Shown piece by piece: positions 33,972 through 42,090 of a stretch of DNA of 64,000 nucleotides. Within the stretch, counting starts at the first letter, position 1, and the number at the start of each line of letters is the position of its first letter. A program made the position numbers and the translations under genes. This stretch comes from Persephonella sp964519345 (GTDB lineage Bacteria; Aquificota; Aquificia; Aquificales; Hydrogenothermaceae). The DNA is taken from NCBI GenBank assembly GCA_964519345.1, contig CAZFKX010000023.1, positions 67,317 to 131,316 on the forward strand, given 5' to 3'. The notes beneath the pieces are model-generated. The model was not told where the DNA came from, did no database searches, and worked only from the letters and a program-made list of their open reading frames with translations.

Positions 33972-35780
33972 TTGAAAACCCAAAATAAAAAAATATTAAG
34001 AGAAGATATCAGAAATATAGCCATAATTGCTCATGTAGATCATGGAAAAACAACACTTATAGATTCTCTTTTAAAACAGAGCGGCACTTTTAGAAATAAT
34101 GAAGATATACAGGAAAGAATTCTCGACAGTATTGATCTTGAAAGGGAAAGAGGAATAACCATAATGGCAAAAAACACAGCTATAAGGTACGAAGGTATAA
34201 AGATAAATATTATTGACACTCCAGGACATGCTGATTTTGGTGGTGAGGTTGAAAGAACACTTAAAATGGTTGACGGTGTTCTACTACTGGTTGATTCATC
34301 AGAAGGACCAATGCCCCAGACAAGGTTTGTTTTACAAAAAGCTTTAAGGGAAGGGCTTACACCTTTGGTTGTTATAAACAAGATAGATAGAAGTGATGCA
34401 AGGATAAATCAAGTAATAAATGAGATATACGATCTTTTTATAGATCTTGATGCGACTGAAGATCAGCTTGATTTCCCAATACTTTACACCATTGGAAAAG
34501 ATGGAATAGCAAAGGAAGATCCTGAAGAAGAAAGCAACAATATGAAGCCTTTATTTGAAAAGATTGTAAACTACATTCCTCCTCCTTCATACAGCATTAA
34601 TAAACCTTTACAGTTTCTTATAACTTCGCTTGATTACGACAACTATGTTGGTAGGCTTGCTGTAGGAAGAGTGTTTAACGGCAGTTTAAGGATAAATCAG
34701 GAAGTTTCTATCATAAAAAGTGATGGGAGAATTCTAAAAGGAAATGTAAGATTTATTTACAGTTACGAAGGATTAAAAAAGGTTGAGACAGAAGAGGCTA
34801 AAGCAGGTGATATAATAGCAATAGGAGGTATAGATGATATAAATATAGGTGATACTGTATCTGATTTTGAAAATCCGGAACCTCTTCCCCCTCTGAAAGT
34901 AGAAGAACCAACTATCTCAATGATATTTTGTGTTAATGATTCTCCTTTTTCAGGGAAATCTGGAAAATATTTAACTTCGAGGGATCTCAGAGAGAGATTA
35001 TACAGAGAAACTCTGACAAATGTGGCTATAATAGTAGAAGAAACAGAAAATAGCGAATCCTTCCTTATCAAAGGAAGGGGAGAACTTCAGCTTTCCATAC
35101 TTGCTGAGATGATTAGAAGGGAAGGTTACGAATTTCAGGTATCAAAACCTGAGGTTGTAAAAAAAGAGAAAGATGGGAATATATACGAACCATTAGAAAG
35201 AGTTTTTATTGATATTCCAGAAAAGTTTGTTGGAAACGTTACACAGAAGTTAGGTTCAAGGAAGGGACAGATTGTAAGATTAACAAATCATGGAAAAGGA
35301 AGAGTAAGGCTTGAGTTTTTAGTTCCATCAAGAGGGCTTATAGGATACAGATCCGAGTTTAAAACAGATACAAAAGGTGAAGGCATTATAAACGCAACCT
35401 TTGAAGGCTGGATTGAATGGCAGGGTGAGATAAAAACAAGGAAAAACGGAGCTATAGTATCCGACAGGAAAGGGAAGGCAACTCCATACGCTATAAACAG
35501 CCTTCAAGATAGAGGTATATTCTTTATAGATCCCGGTACTGAAGTTTATGAAGGGATGGTTATAGGTGAAAATAACAGGGAGAATGATATCTGGGTGAAT
35601 ATCACAAGAGAAAAAAAATTAACAAATGTTAGGGCAAGAGCAAATGATGAGAATGTAAAACTGATACCTCCTAAGAAAATGGATTTTGAAAAAGCTTTAG
35701 AATGGATATCAGATGACGAACTTATAGAAGTAACACCAGATTCATTAAGAATCAGAAAAAAAAGCCTTAAGAAACTTTAA
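33972..35780 (+). CDS. typA: Ribosome-associated GTPase TypA/BipA
   Basis: Translational GTPase of the EF-G-like family that acts on the ribosome, important for 50S assembly and growth under stress. The 602-residue length is normal. Motifs are AHVDHGKTTL (G1), RGITIMAKNTAI (G2), DTPGHADFGGEVERTL (G3) and VINKIDR (G4), followed by beta-barrel, EF-G III/V-like and the BipA-specific C-terminal domain (KGRVRLEFLVPSRGLIGYRSEF). The start is TTG, supported by AGGAG seven bases upstream. DUF445 follows after one base. Confidence 0.97.
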   Translation: MKTQNKKILREDIRNIAIIAHVDHGKTTLIDSLLKQSGTFRNNEDIQERILDSIDLERERGITIMAKNTAIRYEGIKINIIDTPGHADFGGEVERTLKMVDGVLLLVDSSEGPMPQTRFVLQKALREGLTPLVVINKIDRSDARINQVINEIYDLFIDLDATEDQLDFPILYTIGKDGIAKEDPEEESNNMKPLFEKIVNYIPPPSYSINKPLQFLITSLDYDNYVGRLAVGRVFNGSLRINQEVSIIKSDGRILKGNVRFIYSYEGLKKVETEEAKAGDIIAIGGIDDINIGDTVSDFENPEPLPPLKVEEPTISMIFCVNDSPFSGKSGKYLTSRDLRERLYRETLTNVAIIVEETENSESFLIKGRGELQLSILAEMIRREGYEFQVSKPEVVKKEKDGNIYEPLERVFIDIPEKFVGNVTQKLGSRKGQIVRLTNHGKGRVRLEFLVPSRGLIGYRSEFKTDTKGEGIINATFEGWIEWQGEIKTRKNGAIVSDRKGKATPYAINSLQDRGIFFIDPGTEVYEGMVIGENNRENDIWVNITREKKLTNVRARANDENVKLIPPKKMDFEKALEWISDDELIEVTPDSLRIRKKSLKKL

Positions 35781-35781
35781 G

Positions 35782-36465
35782 ATGTGGGTTGAGTACGTAA
35801 TACCTCCCTTACTTGGAGCGTTTATAGGATACGTAACAAACTATATAGCAATAAAAATGCTTTTCAGACCTTTTGAGGAGAAATATATATTTGGTATTAA
35901 AATTCCATTTACCCCAGGTCTCATACCAAGAAGAAGAAAAGAAATAGCCTACTCAATAGCAGAAACTGTAGAAGAACATATACTCCCCCTTGAAAAACTC
36001 CACAAACTATTTGAAGACAGTAATTACAAAGAAAGACTTCACCAGAGGGTTGAACTTGTTATTGACGAGCTTATATCTAATATACTTGAAGATCTAAAAA
36101 AGAATATAAAAGAAGGAATATCCCTCGGCAAAATAACAATAAAAGGTGCCGTTGTTGTATCTGCTGTTGATAAACTTATAGACAAAGCCATTGAAAAGTT
36201 AAGATTGAAGCTAAAGGAAAAACTGATAAAAAAGGTCTCAGGTACAATTGAAAAACATATAGAAGAAGAACTTCCAATAATGCTTTCTCAGCTTAAGATA
36301 AAAGATATGGTTGTTGAGACTTTTATGGAAATTGATATTGAAACTATGGAAAAAGTAGTTATGGGTTTTTCAGAAAAACAGCTCAAACATATAACCTATA
36401 CAGGCGCTGTTCTTGGATTTTTGATAGGACTAATCCAGACAATTTATTTATTGATTATTAACTGA
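35782..36465 (+). CDS. DUF445 family membrane protein
   Basis: Member of the DUF445 (YheB/YjiN-like) family, 227 residues. An N-terminal membrane span with the signature LGAFIGYVTNYIAIKMLFRPFEEKYIFGIKIPFTPGLIPRRRKEIAYSI is followed by a long amphipathic helical region and a second span at the C-terminus (AVLGFLIGLIQTIYLLII). Function is not established in the family. It begins one base after the typA stop, so the two are probably co-transcribed. Confidence 0.88.
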   Translation: MWVEYVIPPLLGAFIGYVTNYIAIKMLFRPFEEKYIFGIKIPFTPGLIPRRRKEIAYSIAETVEEHILPLEKLHKLFEDSNYKERLHQRVELVIDELISNILEDLKKNIKEGISLGKITIKGAVVVSAVDKLIDKAIEKLRLKLKEKLIKKVSGTIEKHIEEELPIMLSQLKIKDMVVETFMEIDIETMEKVVMGFSEKQLKHITYTGAVLGFLIGLIQTIYLLIIN

Positions 36466-36552
36466 GGTTGTAAAATTTCATCAGGATTTTATATTTATTA
36501 TTATTAATATATGACAAGCAGTATAATAGTAATGGAGGGTGAGGAATCTGGC

Positions 36553-37983
36553 ATGAGAATATCTCCAAGAATAAATTTCAGTAAAAACGTTATAATCAAA
36601 TGCGACCATCAGATAATCCCCGCTCAATCAATAGATCTTTCACTTTATGGAATGAAAATAAAAAACCATCCACTTGATAGATGCGAAGATGAGAATATTG
36701 AAATAACTTTCGAGGCGGATAATCTCATATCTCTAAAAGGTAAAATGCTCAATTACCGTCCCGGTCATTCTGTAGTTTTATTTAAAGAATCCCCTGAGAT
36801 TATTGCCTCAACAATCGGAAGGTACATAACAAAAAAGATTTACGAAGGAAAAAAATGCCCCTACTGCAAAGAAAAGCTATCTAATGAAGAAAAATCATGT
36901 CCTAAATGTAGTATGTATCTTGATTTTACATCTCCAGATATAATCAAAATACTAAAAGATTTCAAAATAGGTAAAGTTATCGAAAAACTATCAGGAACTG
37001 AAAAGGAAAAGATAGAAAAAGGGCTGGAAGAAAACAAAGAGATGATCGGGACAAGTGAGGCTATGAAAAAGGTCTTCCAGCTTATAAGAAAATTTGCACC
37101 TACAGATTACCCCGTTCTTATCGTAGGTGAGACAGGAACCGGTAAAGAGCTAACAGCAAGAGCTATACATGAGAGAAGCACCAGAGCAGACAAACCTTTT
37201 GTTGTTGTTAACTGTGCTGCCATACCACATGATCTTCTTGAGGCTGAACTCTTCGGATATGAGAAAGGTGCTTTTACCGGAGCTGACAAAAGAAGAATTG
37301 GGAAGATAGAATACGCAGATGGTGGAACATTATTCTTAGATGAAATAGGCGATATGCCGTATGATCTTCAATCAAAAATACTCAGATTTCTTCAGGAATA
37401 CACATTTGAAAGAATAGGCAGTAATGAGACAAAAACAGCTGATGTTAGGATAATTGCAGCAACAAATGTTGATCTTGATCAGGCCGTTAAAGAGGGTAAG
37501 TTTAGGAGAGATCTATATTACAGATTAAGTGTTTTAACAATAAAACTTCCACCCTTAAGAGATAGAGGTGAAGATCCTGTCATAATGGCTAAATATTTTG
37601 TAGAAAGATACTCAAAAGAACTTGGAAAGAATATAAAAGGACTGACGGCCGACGCATTGGAAGTTATTAGAGATCATCCATGGCCGGGAAATGTTAGAGA
37701 GCTTATAAATACTATAAGAAAGGCTGTAGTTCTTACTGAAAAAGAGTTTATAGACGTAGAAGACCTTGATCTTAAAGTAAAATGCGGTTCTGATAATTTT
37801 GAAAATGGTGAAGATATACTCAACCTTAAAAAAAATATAGAAGATCTTGAAAAAAGACTATTAAAAGAGGCATTTATACTTGCAAAAGGAAATATATCAA
37901 AAGTTGCAAAAATGCTTGGGATAAGCAGGCCTAAAGTTTACAAACTTATGGAGAAATACGGAATAGGTGAGATTCCTGAGTAG
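36553..37983 (+). CDS. PilZ-zinc ribbon-AAA+ sigma-54 activator (Fis HTH)
   Basis: Transcription activator of sigma-54 RNA polymerase, 476 residues from this start, with an unusual N-terminus. Residues 2-6 (RISPR) and 28-33 (DLSLYG) match both PilZ signatures RxxxR and [D/N]xSxxG for c-di-GMP binding. Cys102, Cys105, Cys116 and Cys119 make a zinc ribbon. The AAA+ domain has Walker A GETGTGKE (192-199) and the sigma-54 contact loop GAFTGA (239-244). A Fis-type helix-turn-helix ends the protein (NISKVAKMLGISRPKVYKLMEKYGI). I choose ATG 36553 because GAGGA is 7 bases upstream; earlier ATGs at 36511 and 36532 lack a site. TATAAT at 36522-36527 may be its -10. Confidence 0.92.
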   Translation: MRISPRINFSKNVIIKCDHQIIPAQSIDLSLYGMKIKNHPLDRCEDENIEITFEADNLISLKGKMLNYRPGHSVVLFKESPEIIASTIGRYITKKIYEGKKCPYCKEKLSNEEKSCPKCSMYLDFTSPDIIKILKDFKIGKVIEKLSGTEKEKIEKGLEENKEMIGTSEAMKKVFQLIRKFAPTDYPVLIVGETGTGKELTARAIHERSTRADKPFVVVNCAAIPHDLLEAELFGYEKGAFTGADKRRIGKIEYADGGTLFLDEIGDMPYDLQSKILRFLQEYTFERIGSNETKTADVRIIAATNVDLDQAVKEGKFRRDLYYRLSVLTIKLPPLRDRGEDPVIMAKYFVERYSKELGKNIKGLTADALEVIRDHPWPGNVRELINTIRKAVVLTEKEFIDVEDLDLKVKCGSDNFENGEDILNLKKNIEDLEKRLLKEAFILAKGNISKVAKMLGISRPKVYKLMEKYGIGEIPE

Positions 37984-37984
37984 T

Positions 37985-38206
37985 TCACTTATTGCCACCT
38001 TTGGTTCCAAGTTCTATCTCGTCCCATAAGATTATTTTTTTACTTTTAAAATCAATAAGAATCTCTCCACCTGAGATAAAACCTCTACCTGATATACTAT
38101 CAAGCTCCTTATCAGATACTTCCTGAAATTCCGTATATATCTTTTCAGATGGGATATATACAAACCCTATAGTAAAAGCCAGAATTAAGATCAGCTTTTT
38201 CATCAT
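37985..38206 (-). CDS. Small exported protein with leader-like ELD-x3-G motif
   Basis: A 73-residue protein that I do not recognise. A signal peptide (about 1-20) is followed by EVSDKELDSISGRGF, which resembles the Leu-Ser-Asp-x-Glu-Leu-x3-Ser-Gly-x-Gly motif found in double-glycine leaders and in some short exported proteins, then a beta-prone segment (GGEILIDFKSKKIILWDEIEL) and GTKGGNK at the end. No clear ribosome site is seen. It is convergent with the sigma-54 activator gene, one base apart. It may be a processed surface or filament-type peptide; this is speculative. Confidence 0.5.
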   Translation of the reverse strand: MMKKLILILAFTIGFVYIPSEKIYTEFQEVSDKELDSISGRGFISGGEILIDFKSKKIILWDEIELGTKGGNK

Positions 38207-38339
38207 ACTTAAAAGTACGCAAAAATCATGCCTATAAAAACCATCAGAATTTTAAACAAAAAACAAGACAAATTGTAAAAAAATTTTTCACTCCCTCTAA
38301 AAAACTTATGGGAGCTTGATATAAAGATATGTAAATCTT

Positions 38340-38364
38340 TTTTACAGTGTAAAAGAATTTTACA
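38340..38364. promoter_or_regulatory. Nested inverted repeats upstream of the GlcF-like gene
   Basis: TTTTACA (38340-38346), TGTAAAA (38348-38354) and TTTTACA (38358-38364) form two overlapping perfect 7-bp inverted repeats, with 1-base and 3-base spacers. They lie in the 252-base gap before the Fe-S oxidoreductase gene, 95 bases from its start. TGTAAA also appears near 38330. The layout suits multiple binding sites for a dimeric regulator or alternative hairpins. The rest of the gap (38207-38458) shows no convincing gene. Confidence 0.4.
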
Positions 38365-38458
38365 AATATAGTATGCGGTATTATGATTTATCTTATTGTA
38401 ATCCAACCCTTTAAAGTTTTATTATTTTATACCTTTCCATTATGAACAGGAGGTTTAT

Positions 38459-39697
38459 ATGGCTGATAAGATAGATCCTACCCTTTCAGTTGAGTTAGCT
38501 CATCAATGTGTCAAATGTTCTGCATGCAGATCTGTCTGTCCAACTTATAGTATTGTAAAAGAAGAAAGATCATCACCCAGAGGAAGGCTTGCTCTTGCAG
38601 AAGCTGTAATAGACGGGATACTTCCACTGACAGATGAGATAGCGAGACAGTGGAATGAATGTGCAATGTGCAGAAGATGTGAATGGATATGTCCTAATGA
38701 AGTTGAGTATAAGGAGATTATGTTCAGAGCAAGATATAAAGCCGATAAAAAAACAAAAGATCCTGTAAAAACAGCTATTTACAAAGGGCTTGCATCTTTT
38801 GGAACAACTATCTCAAAGGTTGGACTAAAATTTGCCCCTTCAATAATGAGATTCTACGGCTCTCTTTTTAAAAAAGATGTTCCAGAGTACAATGCTGTTT
38901 TTCTGAATACAGGTATTCCTAAATTCACAAAGCTTATACCTAAACCAACAGGAAAACCTTTTGAATTAAGAGGAAAAAAAGTAACACCTGAAAACAAAAA
39001 AGGAAGTTTACTTTTTTTTACCGGATGTATGATTGATGCTTTTTATGGAAAAACAGGAGAAAGCGTTGTAAAACTCATGGAAAAGGCAGGATACGAAGTA
39101 TTAGTACCAGAAAATATAAGATGCTGTGGAGCTCCACAGCTTTACGGTGGTTACATAGATCTATTTGAAAAACTCTACGCACACAATAAGAAAGAGATAG
39201 ATAAATACAGATTTGATTATATAGTTGTTGCATGTCCTACATGTGGAGGTGCTCTTAAGGAAGAATATGGATATCCTGTAAAAGATTTTGCAGAAATATT
39301 GAAAGAAGAGGGTTTTTTAAAATTCCGTGGGAAAGGAGAAAAAATAACTTTTCATTTTCCATGTCATTCATATACTGCTATGAAGATGGATCCTGATAAT
39401 TACAGGTATATTCTCAAAAATATAAAAGATGCCGAGTATGTAGAAGGAAATGAAGCCATGATGTGTTGCGGATTTGCAGGTTATTTCTCTGTATCTAACT
39501 ATGAAACTGCTAATGAACTCCAAATAAAAAAGATAAAAGATATACAGAACACAGGATCTCAATTTGTACTCTCAGACTGTCCAGGATGCGTGTTTAATCT
39601 TGCTGATGGTATGTATAAACATGGGGATTACAAAAATATAAATATTAAACATCTTGCCGACTACCTTTATGAAAGGTTAGAAGATGATAAAGCTTGA
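38459..39697 (+). CDS. GlcF/GlpC-type Fe-S oxidoreductase with two CCG domains
   Basis: Electron-transfer subunit, 412 residues. Two ferredoxin-type [4Fe-4S] sites (CVKCSACRSVCP near 17-28, CAMCRRCEWICP near 68-79) are followed by two cysteine-rich CCG domains, with CCGAPQLYGGY and CCGFAGYFS. The SPRGRLALAEAV segment after the first cluster matches glycolate oxidase subunit GlcF. Related proteins serve glycerol-3-phosphate dehydrogenase, heterodisulfide reductase and succinate/fumarate enzymes. No flavoprotein partner is adjacent. The gene overlaps the ABC ATPase by 14 bases, linking it to the nickel/hydrogenase block. AGGAGG precedes the ATG. Confidence 0.88.
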   Translation: MADKIDPTLSVELAHQCVKCSACRSVCPTYSIVKEERSSPRGRLALAEAVIDGILPLTDEIARQWNECAMCRRCEWICPNEVEYKEIMFRARYKADKKTKDPVKTAIYKGLASFGTTISKVGLKFAPSIMRFYGSLFKKDVPEYNAVFLNTGIPKFTKLIPKPTGKPFELRGKKVTPENKKGSLLFFTGCMIDAFYGKTGESVVKLMEKAGYEVLVPENIRCCGAPQLYGGYIDLFEKLYAHNKKEIDKYRFDYIVVACPTCGGALKEEYGYPVKDFAEILKEEGFLKFRGKGEKITFHFPCHSYTAMKMDPDNYRYILKNIKDAEYVEGNEAMMCCGFAGYFSVSNYETANELQIKKIKDIQNTGSQFVLSDCPGCVFNLADGMYKHGDYKNINIKHLADYLYERLEDDKA

Positions 39698-40454
39698 AAA
39701 AATAAATTTTTATTATGAAAATAAACAGGTTTTAAAAGATATCTCATTTTATATTGGAGATAAAGAAAAGGTTGTTTTACTCGGTATAAACGGAAGCGGA
39801 AAATCAACCCTTCTCAAGATCCTAAACGGTTTACTGTTTCCAGATAGTGGAAATTACTATTTCAAAGGAGAACTTATAACAAAGAAGAAACTAAAAGATA
39901 AAGGATTTGCAAAAAAATTCAGGAAAAGTAATGTTCTTCTTTTTCAGAATCCAGACAGTATGATCTTTAACCCCACAGTATATGACGAGATAGCATTTGG
40001 ATTGAGACAGCTTTTTGCAGATAATATTGATGAAAAGGTTAAATATTGGGCTGACAAGCTTGGCATTTACAAGTATCTTGATAGATCGCCATTTGAACTC
40101 AGTGGCGGTGAAAAACAGAAAGTATGCCTTGCATCAATACTTGCATTAGAACCAGAACTACTTCTCTTAGATGAACCTACAGCCAATTTAGATCCAAAAA
40201 CAACAGGATGGTTTGTAGATTTTCTTTACGATCTCAACAAAACAGTTATCACTACCACACATAATCTCAGTCTTGCTGGTGAACTTGGCGATAGAGTTAT
40301 AGTACTTTCTGAAGATCATAAAATTGTTTATGATGGAGATATAAATAAATTTATAAACGATATAGAACTTATAAAAAAGGCAGATCTCGTTCATACACAT
40401 TACCATAAGCATGGTAAACTTAGACACAAACATTATCATACTCATGATTTTTAG
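39684..40454 (+). CDS. Energy-coupling (CbiO/NikO-type) ABC ATPase with His-rich tail
   Basis: ATPase of an ECF-type metal importer, 256 residues. It has Walker A GINGSGKST, the Q-loop LLFQNPDSM, signature ELSGGEKQKV, Walker B LLLLDEPTANLD and the switch TTTHN. The FQNPD and TVYDEIAFG pattern is typical of CbiO/NikO. The last about 20 residues hold eight or more histidines, a likely nickel or cobalt buffer. NikR follows 8 bases later, which favours nickel. The permease and substrate-binding components (CbiM/NikM, CbiQ/NikQ) are not in the window. It overlaps the GlcF-like gene by 14 bases. Confidence 0.87.
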   Translation: MIKLEKINFYYENKQVLKDISFYIGDKEKVVLLGINGSGKSTLLKILNGLLFPDSGNYYFKGELITKKKLKDKGFAKKFRKSNVLLFQNPDSMIFNPTVYDEIAFGLRQLFADNIDEKVKYWADKLGIYKYLDRSPFELSGGEKQKVCLASILALEPELLLLDEPTANLDPKTTGWFVDFLYDLNKTVITTTHNLSLAGELGDRVIVLSEDHKIVYDGDINKFINDIELIKKADLVHTHYHKHGKLRHKHYHTHDF

Positions 40455-40462
40455 GTGGAAAA

Positions 40463-40879
40463 ATGGAGGAGAAAACTGTTAGATTTTCAGTCTCTATTTC
40501 TCAGGATTTACTTAAAGAGCTTGACAGCAGAGTAATAAAAAAAGGGTACTCATCAAGATCAGAACTAATAAGAGATCTTATCAGAGAACTTATTATTGAG
40601 GAAAAATGGAATAATGAAACTGAAGAGGTTGTTGGAGTTTTAACAATAATATACGATCATCACCAGAGAGATCTAACAAGGAAAATGATAGATATACAGC
40701 ACAGCAAATATATAAATATTTTGTGCAGTACACATGTTCATCTTGATCATAATAACTGTCTTGAAACCATAATAATTAAAGGAAAACCTGCAGATATAGA
40801 AAAGATCTCAATAGAGATCGGTGGACTTAAAGGTGTTAAGTTTTCAAAATTGACCAAAAGCTCGAAGGTAGAACTTTAA
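40463..40879 (+). CDS. nikR: Nickel-responsive regulator NikR
   Basis: Ribbon-helix-helix transcription factor that senses nickel, 138 residues. The N-terminal RHH (TVRFSVSISQDLLKELDSRVIKKGYSSRSELIRDLIRE) binds DNA. The C-terminal ACT-like domain holds the high-affinity nickel ligands at His80, His91, His93 and Cys99, with spacing identical to E. coli His76/His87/His89/Cys95. It likely controls nickel uptake and perhaps hydrogenase genes. I found no obvious GTATGA-type operator. It is translated right after the ABC ATPase and lies 50 bases before hypB. Confidence 0.96.
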   Translation: MEEKTVRFSVSISQDLLKELDSRVIKKGYSSRSELIRDLIRELIIEEKWNNETEEVVGVLTIIYDHHQRDLTRKMIDIQHSKYINILCSTHVHLDHNNCLETIIIKGKPADIEKISIEIGGLKGVKFSKLTKSSKVEL

Positions 40880-40891
40880 TAGATTTGATGT

Positions 40892-40918
40892 TATATTTAA
40901 ACTGAACAATCATTCAGT
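40892..40918 (+). promoter_or_regulatory. Putative hypB promoter with TetR-type operator
   Basis: TATATT (40892-40897) can act as a -10. Directly after it, ACTGAA-CAATCA-TTCAGT (40901-40918) is a perfect 6-bp inverted repeat with a 6-base centre that would cover the start of transcription, 11 bases before the hypB ATG. The TGAAC/TTCA form is common for TetR-family operators, and a TetR gene lies three genes downstream. No strong -35 is visible. Confidence 0.5.
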
Positions 40919-40929
40919 GGAGGAAAATT

Positions 40930-41640
40930 ATGTGTAAAGATTGCGGTTGTTCAATACCTGAAAACAAAGATCATCCAGAAAATAAAAAGATAGACGTTAT
41001 TACCAAGATCCTTGACCAGAATGATAAGCAGGCTGAGAGCAATAGAAAACATTTTGATAAATATGGAATACTATCTATAAATCTTATGAGTTCCCCAGGC
41101 GCTGGAAAAACAACGTTACTTGAGAAAACTATAGAACTACTTACAGATGAAATTAGAATAGGTGTAATAGAAGGAGACCTTGAAACTAACAGGGATGCAG
41201 AAAGAATAAAAAATAAAGGCGCTCCTGCATATCAGATAACAACAGGTCAGGCTTGTCATCTTGACGCATTTATGGTTCATGAGGGAATTCACAATCTTCC
41301 TCTAAAAGAACTTGATATAGTTTTTGTAGAAAATGTTGGAAATCTGGTATGTCCGGCATCTTATGATATAGGGACTCATATCAATGTTGTTCTTTTATCA
41401 GTACCGGAAGGAGATGATAAACCTGCAAAATATCCTGTAATGTTTAGGTCGGCAGACATTTTACTTATAACAAAGATAGATCTTTTGCCCTACTTTGAGT
41501 TTGATATAGAAAAGGCTGTAGAAGAGGCAAAAAAGTTAAATCCAAAGGTAGAAATAATCAAGATCTCAGCAAAGACTGGAGAGGGTATAGAGAAATGGAT
41601 AAACTACCTGAAGATGAAAACAGCACTAAGGAATATATAA
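40930..41640 (+). CDS. hypB: Hydrogenase nickel incorporation GTPase HypB
   Basis: Metallochaperone GTPase that with HypA delivers nickel to [NiFe]-hydrogenase, 236 residues. The N-terminal MCKDCGC (Cys2, Cys5, Cys7) is the high-affinity nickel site. The G domain has SSPGAGKTTL, GQACHLD with the Cys-His of the internal metal site, NVGNLVCPA and ITKIDLLP. Other hyp genes are absent from the window. It leads the run hypB-VOC-tetR-hydrogenase small-large. Its last 46 bases overlap the VOC gene. A perfect inverted repeat sits at its putative promoter. GTGGAGG precedes the ATG. Confidence 0.97.
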   Translation: MCKDCGCSIPENKDHPENKKIDVITKILDQNDKQAESNRKHFDKYGILSINLMSSPGAGKTTLLEKTIELLTDEIRIGVIEGDLETNRDAERIKNKGAPAYQITTGQACHLDAFMVHEGIHNLPLKELDIVFVENVGNLVCPASYDIGTHINVVLLSVPEGDDKPAKYPVMFRSADILLITKIDLLPYFEFDIEKAVEEAKKLNPKVEIIKISAKTGEGIEKWINYLKMKTALRNI

Positions 41641-42053
41641 AATTCAAACCTCATCATTTATCAATTACGGTTAAAGATCCTGAAAGAAGCAAAAATTTTT
41701 ATAAAATTTTTGGATTTCGTGAGATATTCAGATGGAGTAATGGGAAAACAAATATAATACATATGAAACTTAATGATCTGATTTTAGAGATATTCTCTTT
41801 TAAAGATTTTATAAAACCCTCTTTAACAAATATAGATCTCTATGATGATCTAAAGATATTGGGATTAAAACATATAGCTTTAAAAGTTGACGACATAGAA
41901 AAAGCAAAAAATTTTCTTATTAAAAAAGGGATAGTAGATAAGAATGTAGAAATAAAAAGAGGAAGAACAGGTATTCTTTATTTTTTTATAAAAGATCCTG
42001 ACGGCATTTACATTGAGATTGTTCAGGATTGTAGGAATATATTAAAGTTTTAA
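41595..42053 (+). CDS. VOC/glyoxalase-superfamily protein
   Basis: Small metal-binding-fold protein of the vicinal oxygen chelate superfamily, 152 residues. Two babab halves are evident: HHLSITVKDPERSKNFYKIFGF in the first and LKHIALKVDDIEKAKNFLIKKG in the second, ending with FIKDPDGIYIEIVQD, where the Glu is a usual metal ligand. The second-half His and final Glu are retained, so metal binding is plausible. Function is unknown; lyase, dioxygenase or nickel-related roles are possible. It starts inside hypB (46-base overlap) and sits between hypB and tetR, so it belongs to this transcription unit. Confidence 0.82.
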   Translation: MDKLPEDENSTKEYIKFKPHHLSITVKDPERSKNFYKIFGFREIFRWSNGKTNIIHMKLNDLILEIFSFKDFIKPSLTNIDLYDDLKILGLKHIALKVDDIEKAKNFLIKKGIVDKNVEIKRGRTGILYFFIKDPDGIYIEIVQDCRNILKF

Positions 42054-42090
42054 TATAAAATAATTAAAAATAACATATAGAGGAAGAAAG

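Noticed and set aside
36466..36552. Sigma-54 (-24/-12) promoter upstream of the sigma-54 activator
   Set aside because: No GG/GC pair with the correct spacing was seen here or before the hydrogenase genes; only a sigma-70-like TATAAT.
38209..38406. 65-residue open frame on the minus strand upstream of the Fe-S oxidoreductase
   Set aside because: Composition is random-like, it has no ribosome site, and it covers the inverted-repeat cluster that looks regulatory.
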